This document shows positions 41,679-49,451 of a DNA stretch of 64,000 nt, one piece after another (within the stretch, counting starts at the first letter, position 1; every line of letters begins with the position of its first letter). Made by a program: the position numbers and the translations under genes. Source of the DNA: JACCTH01 sp035281645 (lineage in GTDB: Bacteria > Actinomycetota > Acidimicrobiia > Spongiisociales > ZC4RG35). The notes beneath the pieces were generated by a model. The model did not search any database and was not told the origin of the DNA. It saw only the letters and a list, made by a program, of their open reading frames with translations. The stretch lies in assembly GCA_035281645.1 (NCBI GenBank), contig DATEDN010000099.1:1-64000 (forward strand). Reading direction: 5' to 3'.

Positions 41679-43673
41679 GTGAATCGTTCCCTTCGCACTT
41701 TGGCTATCTATGCCATTGCCATCATGGCCCTTGCGCTCTTGGCGCAGCGTTGGTTTGACCAGTGGGGCCAGCCCCAGGAAGTAACCCTTACCAAGTTCCT
41801 TGATGAGGTCAACCGGGAACAGATCGTCGCGGTTGAGGTCCTCACCCGGTCCAACCAAGTCCAGGGTCGGGTGGAAGGGTCCCCGCTTCCCGCCGATCGT
41901 TACGACGTCATCGCCGACTACCCCGACGGTTGGGAAGGCGAGCTCACCGAGCTTCTCAAGGACGGCGGAGTCTTCTTCCAGGTCAACAACCAACCCGATG
42001 GTCTCTGGGCGATCCTCATCAGCCTCTTGCCTTGGGTATTCCTTCTCGGCTTCATGATCTTCATCTTCATGCAAATGCAGGGGAGCGGAAACCGGGTGAT
42101 GCAGTTCGGCAAGGCGAGAGCCCGCATGTTTTCCAAGGAGCAGCCGCGGGTGACCTTCAACGATGTCGCCGGCCTGTCCGAGGCGATCGAAGAGCTGCAG
42201 GAGATCAAGGACTTCCTTCAAAATCCCGACAAGTACCGATCCTTGGGAGCCAAGATTCCCAAGGGCGTGCTCCTTTTCGGGCCTCCTGGAACCGGCAAGA
42301 CACTTCTCGCTCGGGCGGTGGCCGGCGAGGCGGGCGTTCCCTTCCTCTCCATTTCGGGATCGGACTTCGTCGAGATGTTTGTGGGAGTCGGTGCCTCGCG
42401 GGTGCGCGACCTCTTCGAGCAGGCCAAGAGCCACGCTCCCGCCATTGTTTTCATCGATGAGATCGACGCCGTGGGCCGCCACCGCGGAGCGGGCCTGGGT
42501 GGGGGACACGATGAGCGCGAGCAGACCCTCAATCAGTTGCTAGTCGAGCTGGATGGCTTCGACACCAATAACGGCGTCATCGTCGTCGCCGCCACCAACC
42601 GCCCCGACATCCTCGATCCCGCCTTGCTGCGACCGGGTCGATTTGATCGCCAGGTGGTGATCGATGCTCCCGACATCGTCGGACGCGAGGCGATCCTCCA
42701 GGTGCACGCCAAGGGCAAGCCCTTGGGCACCGACGTCAGCCTCGAAGTGATGGCTCGCCGCACTCCCGGATTCACCGGGGCCGATCTCGCCAACCTGATC
42801 AACGAGGCGGCACTCCTCACGGCCCGCCGCCGCAAGAGCACGATCTCAATGCTGGAGATGGAAGAGGCGATCGATCGCGTTATCGCCGGTCCCGAGCGCA
42901 AGACCAAGGTGATGACCGACGACGAGAAGCGGCTCATCGCCTATCACGAAACCGGCCACGCTCTGGTCGGTTGGGCGTTGCCGATGGCCGACCCGGTCCA
43001 CAAGATCACAATCGTGGCCAGGGGTCGTTCCCTCGGCCACACACTGGCCCTGCCGACTCACGACAAATATCTAACCCGGAGGTCAGAGCTGGTAGATCAG
43101 CTGGCGATGCTGCTCGGGGGTCGCACCGCTGAGGAGCTGATCTATGCCGACCCCACCACCGGCGCAGCCAACGACATTGAAAAGGCAACCCAGATTGCTC
43201 GACGGATGGTGATGGAGTTCGGGATGAGCGACAAGCTCGGTCCGATGCAGTACGGCCGGCCGGGGGGTGAGGTGTTCTTGGGTCGCGACTACGTGCGCCA
43301 GCAGGATTACTCCGACGAGGTGGCCGCCTTCATCGACGAGGAGGTTCGGCAGATGATCAACGCCGCCCATTCCGAAGCACTACTCATTCTTGAATCCCAC
43401 ACCGATGCCATGGAGCGGATGGTCGGGATCCTGCTCGAGAAGGAAACGGTGGGGCCGGAAGAGCTGGCCGAGATCTTCGCCGAGGTGCCCAAGTGGGAGC
43501 ACGACCCCGAGGGTGGGCTCCGCATTCGCAAGCCCGAAGGAGGGACGGGAGCCAAGAAGCCCGACCTCGCTGCCGCAGCCGCTCAGGAGACTCCGACCCC
43601 GCCCGAACCGACCGGACGCAAGCCTCGGGTCCTGCTGCCGCGGATGAAGCCGGCCGACGCCCCCGGCTCCTAG
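41679..43673 (+). CDS. ftsH: ATP-dependent zinc metalloprotease FtsH
   Basis: The 664-residue protease has transmembrane helices near residues 5-22 and 108-130, Walker A GPPGTGKT, Walker B IVFIDEIDAVG, RPDILDPALLRPGRFDRQ and the zinc motif YHETGHALVGW. The C-terminal tail after about 600 is Pro/Ala-rich. GTG 41679 has AGGA upstream. Its place after tilS-hpt and before folE is the conserved location of ftsH, making this the canonical copy. The paralogue at 24642 shares the architecture but differs through the N-terminal domain. Confidence 0.95.
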   Translation: MNRSLRTLAIYAIAIMALALLAQRWFDQWGQPQEVTLTKFLDEVNREQIVAVEVLTRSNQVQGRVEGSPLPADRYDVIADYPDGWEGELTELLKDGGVFFQVNNQPDGLWAILISLLPWVFLLGFMIFIFMQMQGSGNRVMQFGKARARMFSKEQPRVTFNDVAGLSEAIEELQEIKDFLQNPDKYRSLGAKIPKGVLLFGPPGTGKTLLARAVAGEAGVPFLSISGSDFVEMFVGVGASRVRDLFEQAKSHAPAIVFIDEIDAVGRHRGAGLGGGHDEREQTLNQLLVELDGFDTNNGVIVVAATNRPDILDPALLRPGRFDRQVVIDAPDIVGREAILQVHAKGKPLGTDVSLEVMARRTPGFTGADLANLINEAALLTARRRKSTISMLEMEEAIDRVIAGPERKTKVMTDDEKRLIAYHETGHALVGWALPMADPVHKITIVARGRSLGHTLALPTHDKYLTRRSELVDQLAMLLGGRTAEELIYADPTTGAANDIEKATQIARRMVMEFGMSDKLGPMQYGRPGGEVFLGRDYVRQQDYSDEVAAFIDEEVRQMINAAHSEALLILESHTDAMERMVGILLEKETVGPEELAEIFAEVPKWEHDPEGGLRIRKPEGGTGAKKPDLAAAAAQETPTPPEPTGRKPRVLLPRMKPADAPGS

Positions 43674-43679
43674 CCCAAC

Positions 43680-44279
43680 ATGGGCGATCGCCGACAGCCC
43701 GCCCCCTCGGGGGCTATCGACACCAACGCCATCGAAGCCGCGGTCCGCCAAATTCTGATCGCTATCGGCGAGGACCCCGCTCGCGAGGGCTTGGTCGGAA
43801 CGCCAGAGCGAGTGGCGCGGATGTACGCAGAGATCTTCGAGGGCATCCATCGCGATCCCGCGGATGAGGTCGACGCCTTCTTTGGCGATGAGCACTACCA
43901 GGAGATCGTGATGGTGCGCGACATTCCGTTTCAAACGTTTTGCGAGCATCACATGCTTCCTTTCCTTGGCAAAGCCCATGTCGCTTACATTCCGAAGGGG
44001 CGAGTGACGGGACTGTCCAAGCTTGCTCGGTTGCTCGAGGGCTATTGCCGCCGGCTGCAGATGCAAGAGCGCTTGACCTCTCAAGTGGCCGACGCTCTGA
44101 TGGACCGTCTCGAGGCAATGGGGGTCCTGGTGGTGCTGGAAGCCGAGCATTTGTGCATGACCATGCGAGGGGTGAAGAAGCCGGGAAGCGTCACCGTCAC
44201 CTCGGCGGTGCGGGGAACCATGGCCACTAACCCATCCACGCGAGCGGAGGCACTGGCCCTCATCGATCGCGGGCGATGA
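43680..44279 (+). CDS. folE: GTP cyclohydrolase I
   Basis: The 199-residue enzyme converts GTP to dihydroneopterin triphosphate, the first folate step. Zinc ligands are in FQTFCEHHMLPFLGKAHVAY (Cys and His) and in EAEHLCMTMRGVKKPGS (second Cys). GRVTGLSKLARLLEGY and MQERLTSQVADAL are typical. It starts 6 nt after ftsH and overlaps folP by 4 nt, leading the folate operon. Confidence 0.96.
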   Translation: MGDRRQPAPSGAIDTNAIEAAVRQILIAIGEDPAREGLVGTPERVARMYAEIFEGIHRDPADEVDAFFGDEHYQEIVMVRDIPFQTFCEHHMLPFLGKAHVAYIPKGRVTGLSKLARLLEGYCRRLQMQERLTSQVADALMDRLEAMGVLVVLEAEHLCMTMRGVKKPGSVTVTSAVRGTMATNPSTRAEALALIDRGR

Positions 44280-45139
44280 CCCGCCGGTGGGGCACGGCCC
44301 GGGGTGAGCTTTCCCTCGAGGCGCCCCTCCTGATGGGAATCGTCAACGTCACCCCGGATTCGTTCTCAGACGGTGGACTTCTTCCCACCGCGGAGTCAGC
44401 GATCGCGCATGGAAGGCGGTTGGTTTCAGACGGCGCGGCGTTGCTCGACATCGGCGGTGAATCAACGCGCCCTCGCGCCGAACCGGTCGCTTTGGAGGTG
44501 GAGTTGGAGCGGATCCTTCCGGTGGTGGAAGGGCTCAGCGCGTTGGGGGCTCTGGTCTCGATCGATACCACGAAAGCGGGCGTTGCCCGAGCGGCCCTCG
44601 AAGCCGGGGCTGTCATCGTCAATGACATCAGCGGTGGCGCGGATCCGGCCCTGGTAGATGCCGTGGCCCAATTCGACGCCGGGCTGGTGCTGATGCATAT
44701 GCAAGGCACTCCCCAAACCATGCAGGACGATCCGACCTATGCCGACGTCGTGACCGAGGTCGGAGACTTCCTGGCCCAACGGACCCGTCTGGCCATGCAG
44801 CTCGGGGTGTCGCCCGACCACATCTGCGTCGACCCCGGGATCGGGTTTGGGAAGTTGGCCGAGCACAACCTCGCCTTGCTCGCCGGCCTGCCCCGATTGA
44901 GGAAGTTGGGGTTTCCAATCATGGTCGGTATCTCGCGCAAGGCCATTCTCGGGCGCATCACCGGCGAGAAGGATCCGCTGCGTCGGGATGTCGCCACCGC
45001 GGCCGGCATCGCCACCCTCTGGGACCGGGGAGTCGACGTTTTTCGCGTTCACAATGTGGCCGCTTGTCGAGAAGCGCTTTTGGTGGCTATGGCTATCGTC
45101 CCGCCTGTCGATCACCGTGACGAAACAACACAGGTCTAG
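44276..45139 (+). CDS. folP: Dihydropteroate synthase
   Basis: The 287-residue TIM-barrel enzyme joins pABA to the pterin pyrophosphate and is the sulfonamide target. Signatures are LMGIVNVTPDSFSDGG, DIGGESTRPRAEPV, VSIDTTKAGVARAAL, VNDISGGADPALV, LMHMQGTPQTMQ and PGIGFGKLAEHNLALL. ATG 44276 overlaps the folE stop (ATGA). The 82-nt gap after it is relatively AT-rich and may hold an internal promoter, but no clear pair of boxes was found. Confidence 0.96.
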   Translation: MTRRWGTARGELSLEAPLLMGIVNVTPDSFSDGGLLPTAESAIAHGRRLVSDGAALLDIGGESTRPRAEPVALEVELERILPVVEGLSALGALVSIDTTKAGVARAALEAGAVIVNDISGGADPALVDAVAQFDAGLVLMHMQGTPQTMQDDPTYADVVTEVGDFLAQRTRLAMQLGVSPDHICVDPGIGFGKLAEHNLALLAGLPRLRKLGFPIMVGISRKAILGRITGEKDPLRRDVATAAGIATLWDRGVDVFRVHNVAACREALLVAMAIVPPVDHRDETTQV

Positions 45140-45221
45140 AGCACGTCGGCTTCACATAAATTTGAGCTGGCCGGGCGAGAAAGGCTGACAAATCAATACT
45201 GGTTTAAAGCCCCGAGGATTC

Positions 45222-45665
45222 ATGTGGGTGATAGCTGATCGCTTGGCAGTCTCCGAGCGCATCGGGGGGCACGGGTTTCAACATCGCAAGATCCGGCGCG
45301 AGGAAGAGATCAACTGGCTGAAGCGGGGGGCGCAAGTGACATCGGTCATCACCCTCTTGCCCGGCAATCAGAACTTGGCCGCGTACCGCGATGCCGGCCT
45401 GAACGCTCGCCAGGTCATGATCTCCGAACGCCCGACTCCACAGGAGGCCGAGCGAGTTTTCAAGGCCGTGCACGAAGAGTTGTCGGATCCCACTGCCCGC
45501 GTCCTGGTCCATGGTGAAGTCATCAACGACGACCTCGCGGGGCTTCTGGCCGGTTATCTGGTCTGGTCGGGAATGGTGGGACAGCCAATCATGGCGGTCT
45601 CCCTCGTGGAAGAGATTTTGCGCCGACCGCTCGGCCCCGAGGGGCGCGCCCTCGTGCCCAGCTAG
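45222..45665 (+). CDS. Dual-specificity-phosphatase-like protein with degenerate active site
   Basis: The 147-residue protein sits between folP and folB. Its second half follows the dual-specificity phosphatase pattern: VTSVITLLPGNQNLAAYRDAG, ERPTPQEAERVFKAVHEEL, then VLVHGEVINDDLAGLLAGYL. The family has V-H-C-x2-G-x2-R-T-G at this point; here the Cys is Gly and the Arg is missing. If the fold is right, it is a catalytically dead pseudophosphatase, perhaps binding a phosphate ligand. ATG 45222 has GAGGA just upstream. The stop overlaps the folB GTG by 1 nt. The fold call is by eye only. Confidence 0.6.
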   Translation: MWVIADRLAVSERIGGHGFQHRKIRREEEINWLKRGAQVTSVITLLPGNQNLAAYRDAGLNARQVMISERPTPQEAERVFKAVHEELSDPTARVLVHGEVINDDLAGLLAGYLVWSGMVGQPIMAVSLVEEILRRPLGPEGRALVPS

Positions 45666-46027
45666 TGGATCGGCTCCAACTCACCGGCATCGAGGTCTTT
45701 GCTCACCACGGAGTCCTGCCCGAGGAAAAACAGATCGGTCAAAGGTTTCTGATCGATCTCGATATAGAAGCCGATCTCAAGGCGGCGGGAAAAAGTGACA
45801 GCCTCGACGACACCATCGATTACGGCAGCCTGGCGGAGAAAATTCACGAGTTAGTCGGGGGGTCTCGGTGGAATTTGATCGAGAAGGTTGCCGAGGAAAT
45901 TGCCAAATTGGTTCTATCGATTCCCCCCGTGAAGGCGATAGCCGTGACGGTCCACAAACCCAACGCACCCATCGCCGTCGATTTCGCCGATGTCAGCGTG
46001 ACAATTGAACGCCATCGCCAGGCCTAG
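45665..46027 (+). CDS. folB: Dihydroneopterin aldolase
   Basis: The 120-residue enzyme cleaves dihydroneopterin to 6-hydroxymethyl-dihydropterin and glycolaldehyde. The family motif is GIEVFAHHGVLPEEKQIGQRF. DTIDYGSLAEKIHE, NLIEKVAEEIAKL (catalytic Glu region) and VHKPNAPI follow. GTG 45665 overlaps the last base of the preceding stop. It provides the substrate for the adjacent FolK domain. Confidence 0.94.
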   Translation: MDRLQLTGIEVFAHHGVLPEEKQIGQRFLIDLDIEADLKAAGKSDSLDDTIDYGSLAEKIHELVGGSRWNLIEKVAEEIAKLVLSIPPVKAIAVTVHKPNAPIAVDFADVSVTIERHRQA

Positions 46028-46034
46028 GAGCTAG

Positions 46035-46979
46035 GTGCCGAAGGTTGCGATCTCACTCGGATCGAATCTCGGCGACCGCCTGGCCAACCTCCGTTTCGCA
46101 ATCGAGCGAATCTCGAGGTCGTTTTCGCTGACCGCGGTTTCATCTCTCTATCTGACGGCTCCGGTGGGGGGGCCTGCCCAAGACGACTTTCTGAATGCAG
46201 TCGCGCTGATCGATTCCGATCAACCCCCGCTCGAGATCCTGGGACAGTTGCAGGGCATCGAGGCAGCAGCCGGACGGGTTCGAAACGAGCGCTTTGGGCC
46301 CCGCACGCTCGATCTCGATCTGATCGCGGTCGAAGGCATCAGCTGGGCCAGCGCCGACCTCGAGCTTCCTCACCCCCGCAGTCATCAGAGACGGTTTGTG
46401 GTCGAGCCGCTGACCGAGGTGTGGCCGGAGGCGTCCCTGAGCGGCGGGCCGGCAGCGAGCCTATTGAGAACCGTGCGAGGTCAGCAAGTGGTCCGCCTGG
46501 CGGATTCCTGGCTGACCGGGCCTATCCACTTCGTCGAGAAGGGCGCTCCCTGGGTGGCTGCCCAGTTCGTTCTGCTGATCGCGGTCGCGGTGTTCGTCGT
46601 CGTCAGCGGCGCCTGGCCGCCCGCCGGTTGGAGCTGGTTGGGTCTGATTCCCATCGGGGCCGGTCTCTTCTTCATCGGTGCCGGCGCCAAAGAGCTGGGG
46701 GACGCCTTCACAGCCATGCCCACACCACGCCAAGCCAAGCTTGCCCAGGGGGGCGTCTATCGAGTCGTTCGCCATCCGATCTATCTGGGTCTGCTGCTGG
46801 GCGCGATTGGAGCGGTGATCTTGTGGCGGGCCTGGTGGAGTTTTTTGCTCGTCGGTGTGCTGGCGGGCTTCTTCTGGCTCAAAGCTCGTTTTGAAGAACA
46901 GCGGCTCAGGGTGATCTATCCGGAGTACGCCGACTATGCCGGAGATGTTCGGGCGACCATTCTTCCGGGTTGGCGATGA
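46035..46979 (+). CDS. folK: FolK (HPPK) fused to an ICMT-like membrane methyltransferase
   Basis: The 314-residue protein has two parts. Residues 1-155 are a complete 6-hydroxymethyl-dihydropterin pyrophosphokinase: AISLGSNLGDRLANL, RFGPRTLDLDLIAVEG and LPHPRSHQRRFVVEPL. Residues about 165-314 are an isoprenylcysteine-methyltransferase-like membrane domain with about four helices: VVRHPIYLGLLLGAIG (SAM-site RHPxYxG), then FEEQRLRVIYPEYADYAGDV. Nothing in the reading frame separates them. GTG 46035 has AGGAG upstream. An internal start giving a separate methyltransferase cannot be excluded. Confidence 0.88.
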   Translation: MPKVAISLGSNLGDRLANLRFAIERISRSFSLTAVSSLYLTAPVGGPAQDDFLNAVALIDSDQPPLEILGQLQGIEAAAGRVRNERFGPRTLDLDLIAVEGISWASADLELPHPRSHQRRFVVEPLTEVWPEASLSGGPAASLLRTVRGQQVVRLADSWLTGPIHFVEKGAPWVAAQFVLLIAVAVFVVVSGAWPPAGWSWLGLIPIGAGLFFIGAGAKELGDAFTAMPTPRQAKLAQGGVYRVVRHPIYLGLLLGAIGAVILWRAWWSFLLVGVLAGFFWLKARFEEQRLRVIYPEYADYAGDVRATILPGWR

Positions 46980-47773
46980 GGATTTTGCTGATAGGTCCCG
47001 GCCGGGCCGGGGGAGCGCTGGCCCTGGCGGGCGCCGCCGCCGGCCATGAGATCTGCGGCCTGGTCGCTCGCTCACCCCTTCGTTGGGAGCTCGGGTTTCC
47101 GCTGGTAGAAGGCCATTGGCCCGCGGCCGATCTTGTTGTGATCGCCACTCGCGACGGGGAGATCGCCGAAGCCGCCCGCCAAGCGGGCAACCACCACCTC
47201 CCGGCCGCCGCTGTGCATCTGTCTGGTGCAACCAGTATTTCGGTTCTCTCCGAATTGGCGGGATTGGGATGGGAGGTCGGCTCCTTTCACCCACTGCAAT
47301 CCCTTCCCGACCCACGAGACGGCGCCCGGGTCCTGGCTGGTTCCTGGGTGGCGGTGACGGCCGGCGGTCGGTTGCGAGAGCTGCTGCGGGTGCTGGCCGC
47401 CAGCCTCGGCATGCACGACTTCGACCTGGACGACGAGGTCCGCTCCACCTACCACTCGGGGGCGGCCGCCGCCTCCAATTTCCTCGTGGCGGCGCTCGAT
47501 CTCGCCCAGCAGTTCTTCGAGAAGGCCAAAGTGCCATTCGCCGCCGCCGAGCCCTTGTCCCAAGCGGTGGTGGGCCATGCCTTCGCCCTGGGGGCAAGGC
47601 GGTCGCTGACCGGGCCCATCCTGCGCCAGGATTGGGAAACCGTTCGCCTGCAAAGATCGGCTGCGGCCGAATTGGGAGAGGAGGCCTTGAGGCAGTTCGA
47701 CCTCCTAACGGCGGCGACCGCCATCACCGCATCGGTCGAGCTTCCGGCTGATCTGAAGCTTCATCGTGACTGA
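46976..47773 (+). CDS. Rossmann-like / DUF2520 domain protein
   Basis: The 265-residue protein has an N-terminal Rossmann-like fold (RILLIGPGRAGGALALAGAA) and a C-terminal DUF2520 helical domain with YHSGAAAASNFLVAALDLAQ and LRQDWETVRLQRS. It resembles ketopantoate-reductase or F420-type dehydrogenases but is not a confirmed PanE. Its position directly before panC, with an 8-nt overlap, is common in Actinobacteria and hints at a pantoate-related role. ATG 46976 overlaps the folK stop (ATGA). Confidence 0.85.
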   Translation: MRILLIGPGRAGGALALAGAAAGHEICGLVARSPLRWELGFPLVEGHWPAADLVVIATRDGEIAEAARQAGNHHLPAAAVHLSGATSISVLSELAGLGWEVGSFHPLQSLPDPRDGARVLAGSWVAVTAGGRLRELLRVLAASLGMHDFDLDDEVRSTYHSGAAAASNFLVAALDLAQQFFEKAKVPFAAAEPLSQAVVGHAFALGARRSLTGPILRQDWETVRLQRSAAAELGEEALRQFDLLTAATAITASVELPADLKLHRD

Positions 47774-48650
47774 GGTCACCCGAACCTTTTTCGAAAGCCG
47801 TCTCCAGCGGCGGGGGCTCACCGCCCTCGTACCGACTATGGGTTATTTGCACGAGGGGCACCTGGCATTGATGGCTGCGGCTCGTCAGGCGGCAGAGACC
47901 GTCATCGTTTCCCTGTTCGTCAACCCCCTTCAGTTCAATGACCCCGCCGATCTGGAGAGATACCCCCGCGACCTTGAACGGGATCTGGAGATGGCGAGGG
48001 CCGAGAAGGTCGACGTTGTCTTTGCTCCTTCGTCGGAGGAAATGTACCCCGAGCCTCCGCTCACCCGGGTCAGGGTTGCCAAAGTAGGGGATCACCTGGA
48101 AGGACCCAGGCGGCCGGGTCATTTCGAGGGCGTGGCGACGGCGGTGGCAAAGCTTTTTGCCGGGATTCAGCCCGACCTTGCATTCTTTGGTCGGAAAGAT
48201 GCGCAACAGCTCGCTCTCGTCCGCCAGATGACAAAGGACCTCTCGTTTCCGGTGACTATCAGCGGTCAGCCCACCATCCGCGAACAGGATGGACTCGCGC
48301 TCTCCAGCCGCAATGTCTTTCTCAGCCCCGAAGATCGGGTGGCGGCCTTGTCTATCAGCGCCGGACTCTTCGCCGCCGCCGACCTGGCCGAAGCTGGAGA
48401 GCGAGATGGCGGACGGTTGCTCGAGGTCGCGAGCCAGGTGGCCGACGGGGTCGATATCGAGTACGTCACCCTCGCCTCCCAGAATCATGCTCAGCCGCTC
48501 GACGAGCTTGACCGACCGTCTTTTCTGGCCGTCGCCGCCCAGGTCGGCAAGGTGCGCCTGATCGACAATGTTGCTTTCGACCTCGTCGTCGGTCAGGTGA
48601 TGGCCGATCGAGGCCGTCGGCTCGAGCGAGAAAGTGTCCTCTACCGCTGA
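47766..48650 (+). CDS. panC: Pantothenate synthetase (pantoate-beta-alanine ligase)
   Basis: The 294-residue enzyme condenses pantoate with beta-alanine using ATP. Adenylate-site motifs are LVPTMGYLHEGHLALM (HxGH) and VSLFVNPLQFN. FGRKDAQQLALVRQM and LALSSRNVFLSPEDR (KMSKS-like S-S-R-N) follow. Length fits. GTG 47766 starts within the end of the DUF2520 gene. The stop overlaps coaX (TGATG), linking pantothenate synthesis to its phosphorylation. No panD is seen in the window. Confidence 0.95.
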   Translation: MTEVTRTFFESRLQRRGLTALVPTMGYLHEGHLALMAAARQAAETVIVSLFVNPLQFNDPADLERYPRDLERDLEMARAEKVDVVFAPSSEEMYPEPPLTRVRVAKVGDHLEGPRRPGHFEGVATAVAKLFAGIQPDLAFFGRKDAQQLALVRQMTKDLSFPVTISGQPTIREQDGLALSSRNVFLSPEDRVAALSISAGLFAAADLAEAGERDGGRLLEVASQVADGVDIEYVTLASQNHAQPLDELDRPSFLAVAAQVGKVRLIDNVAFDLVVGQVMADRGRRLERESVLYR

Positions 48651-49411
48651 TGCTGCTGCTTTGTGACGTCGGCAACACCAACACCATCGTCGGCCTCTGG
48701 GATGGCGAGGCGGCTGTCCACCGCTGGCGGATATCCACCGATTTGGAGCGCACCGCCGATGAATGTCGGCTCCTCCTGAGATCGATGCTTGCTGAGTACG
48801 CCGGCCCAGTCAGCGGCGGCTGCCTTTCCTCGGTGGTGCCACAACGCACCGAGAGTTGGCGGCAGGCGCTTGCTCCCCTCATCGACGGCCGCCTGGTCGT
48901 GGTTGGACCCGGTGTCAAGACGGGGATTGCGTTATCGGTCGACAATCCCCGCGAGGTCGGGGCCGACCGGGTGGCCAACGCCATTGGGGCGGTCCGCCTC
49001 CTCGGCGCCCCGGTGATCGTGGTCGATTTTGGGACCGCCACCACTGTCGACCTGGTTGGTCCGGACGGGTCCTACAGGGGGGGAGCGATAGCCCCCGGCC
49101 TCGAAGTTTCGGCGGATGCCCTGGTGACCCACACTGCCGCCCTGCGAAGGGTTGAGCTGTCCGCCCCCCGGAGCCCGGTCGGGCGCTCGACCGTCGAGGC
49201 AATTCAGAGCGGCCTCATCTATGGCTACGCCGGTCTGGTCGACGGCCTCGTCGAGCGCATCCTGGCTCAGGTCGACACTCCAGTCCCCGTTGTGGCTACT
49301 GGCGGGCTGGCGCCGACCGTCGTTGCCCACACCCGCCTGGTGAAGGAGGTCCAAACGGACTTGACCCTCGTGGGCTTGGCCGAGATCTTCGCCTTGAACC
49401 ACGACGGTTAG
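48650..49411 (+). CDS. coaX: Type III pantothenate kinase
   Basis: The 253-residue ASKHA-fold kinase carries out the first committed step to coenzyme A. It has LLLCDVGNTNTIVGLW (phosphate-1 loop), GADRVANAIGAVRLL, IVVDFGTATTVDLV and YRGGAIAPGLEVSADAL. Residues ATGGLAPTVVAH form the adenosine region. CoaX needs a monovalent cation and is not inhibited by CoA, as known for the family. ATG 48650 is coupled to panC. Confidence 0.95.
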   Translation: MLLLCDVGNTNTIVGLWDGEAAVHRWRISTDLERTADECRLLLRSMLAEYAGPVSGGCLSSVVPQRTESWRQALAPLIDGRLVVVGPGVKTGIALSVDNPREVGADRVANAIGAVRLLGAPVIVVDFGTATTVDLVGPDGSYRGGAIAPGLEVSADALVTHTAALRRVELSAPRSPVGRSTVEAIQSGLIYGYAGLVDGLVERILAQVDTPVPVVATGGLAPTVVAHTRLVKEVQTDLTLVGLAEIFALNHDG

Positions 49412-49451
49412 TTGGCAGCGGAGCGCAACCGGGCGCGGATAAGGTCTGACG

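Noticed and set aside
42163..42543. Alternative-frame ORFs inside ftsH
   Set aside because: They are Arg/Ser-rich low-complexity translations typical of shifted frames in high-GC DNA.
45140..45221. AT-richer gap after folP as an internal promoter
   Set aside because: TTGAGC- and TTTAAA-like words exist, but no -35/-10 pair has acceptable spacing.
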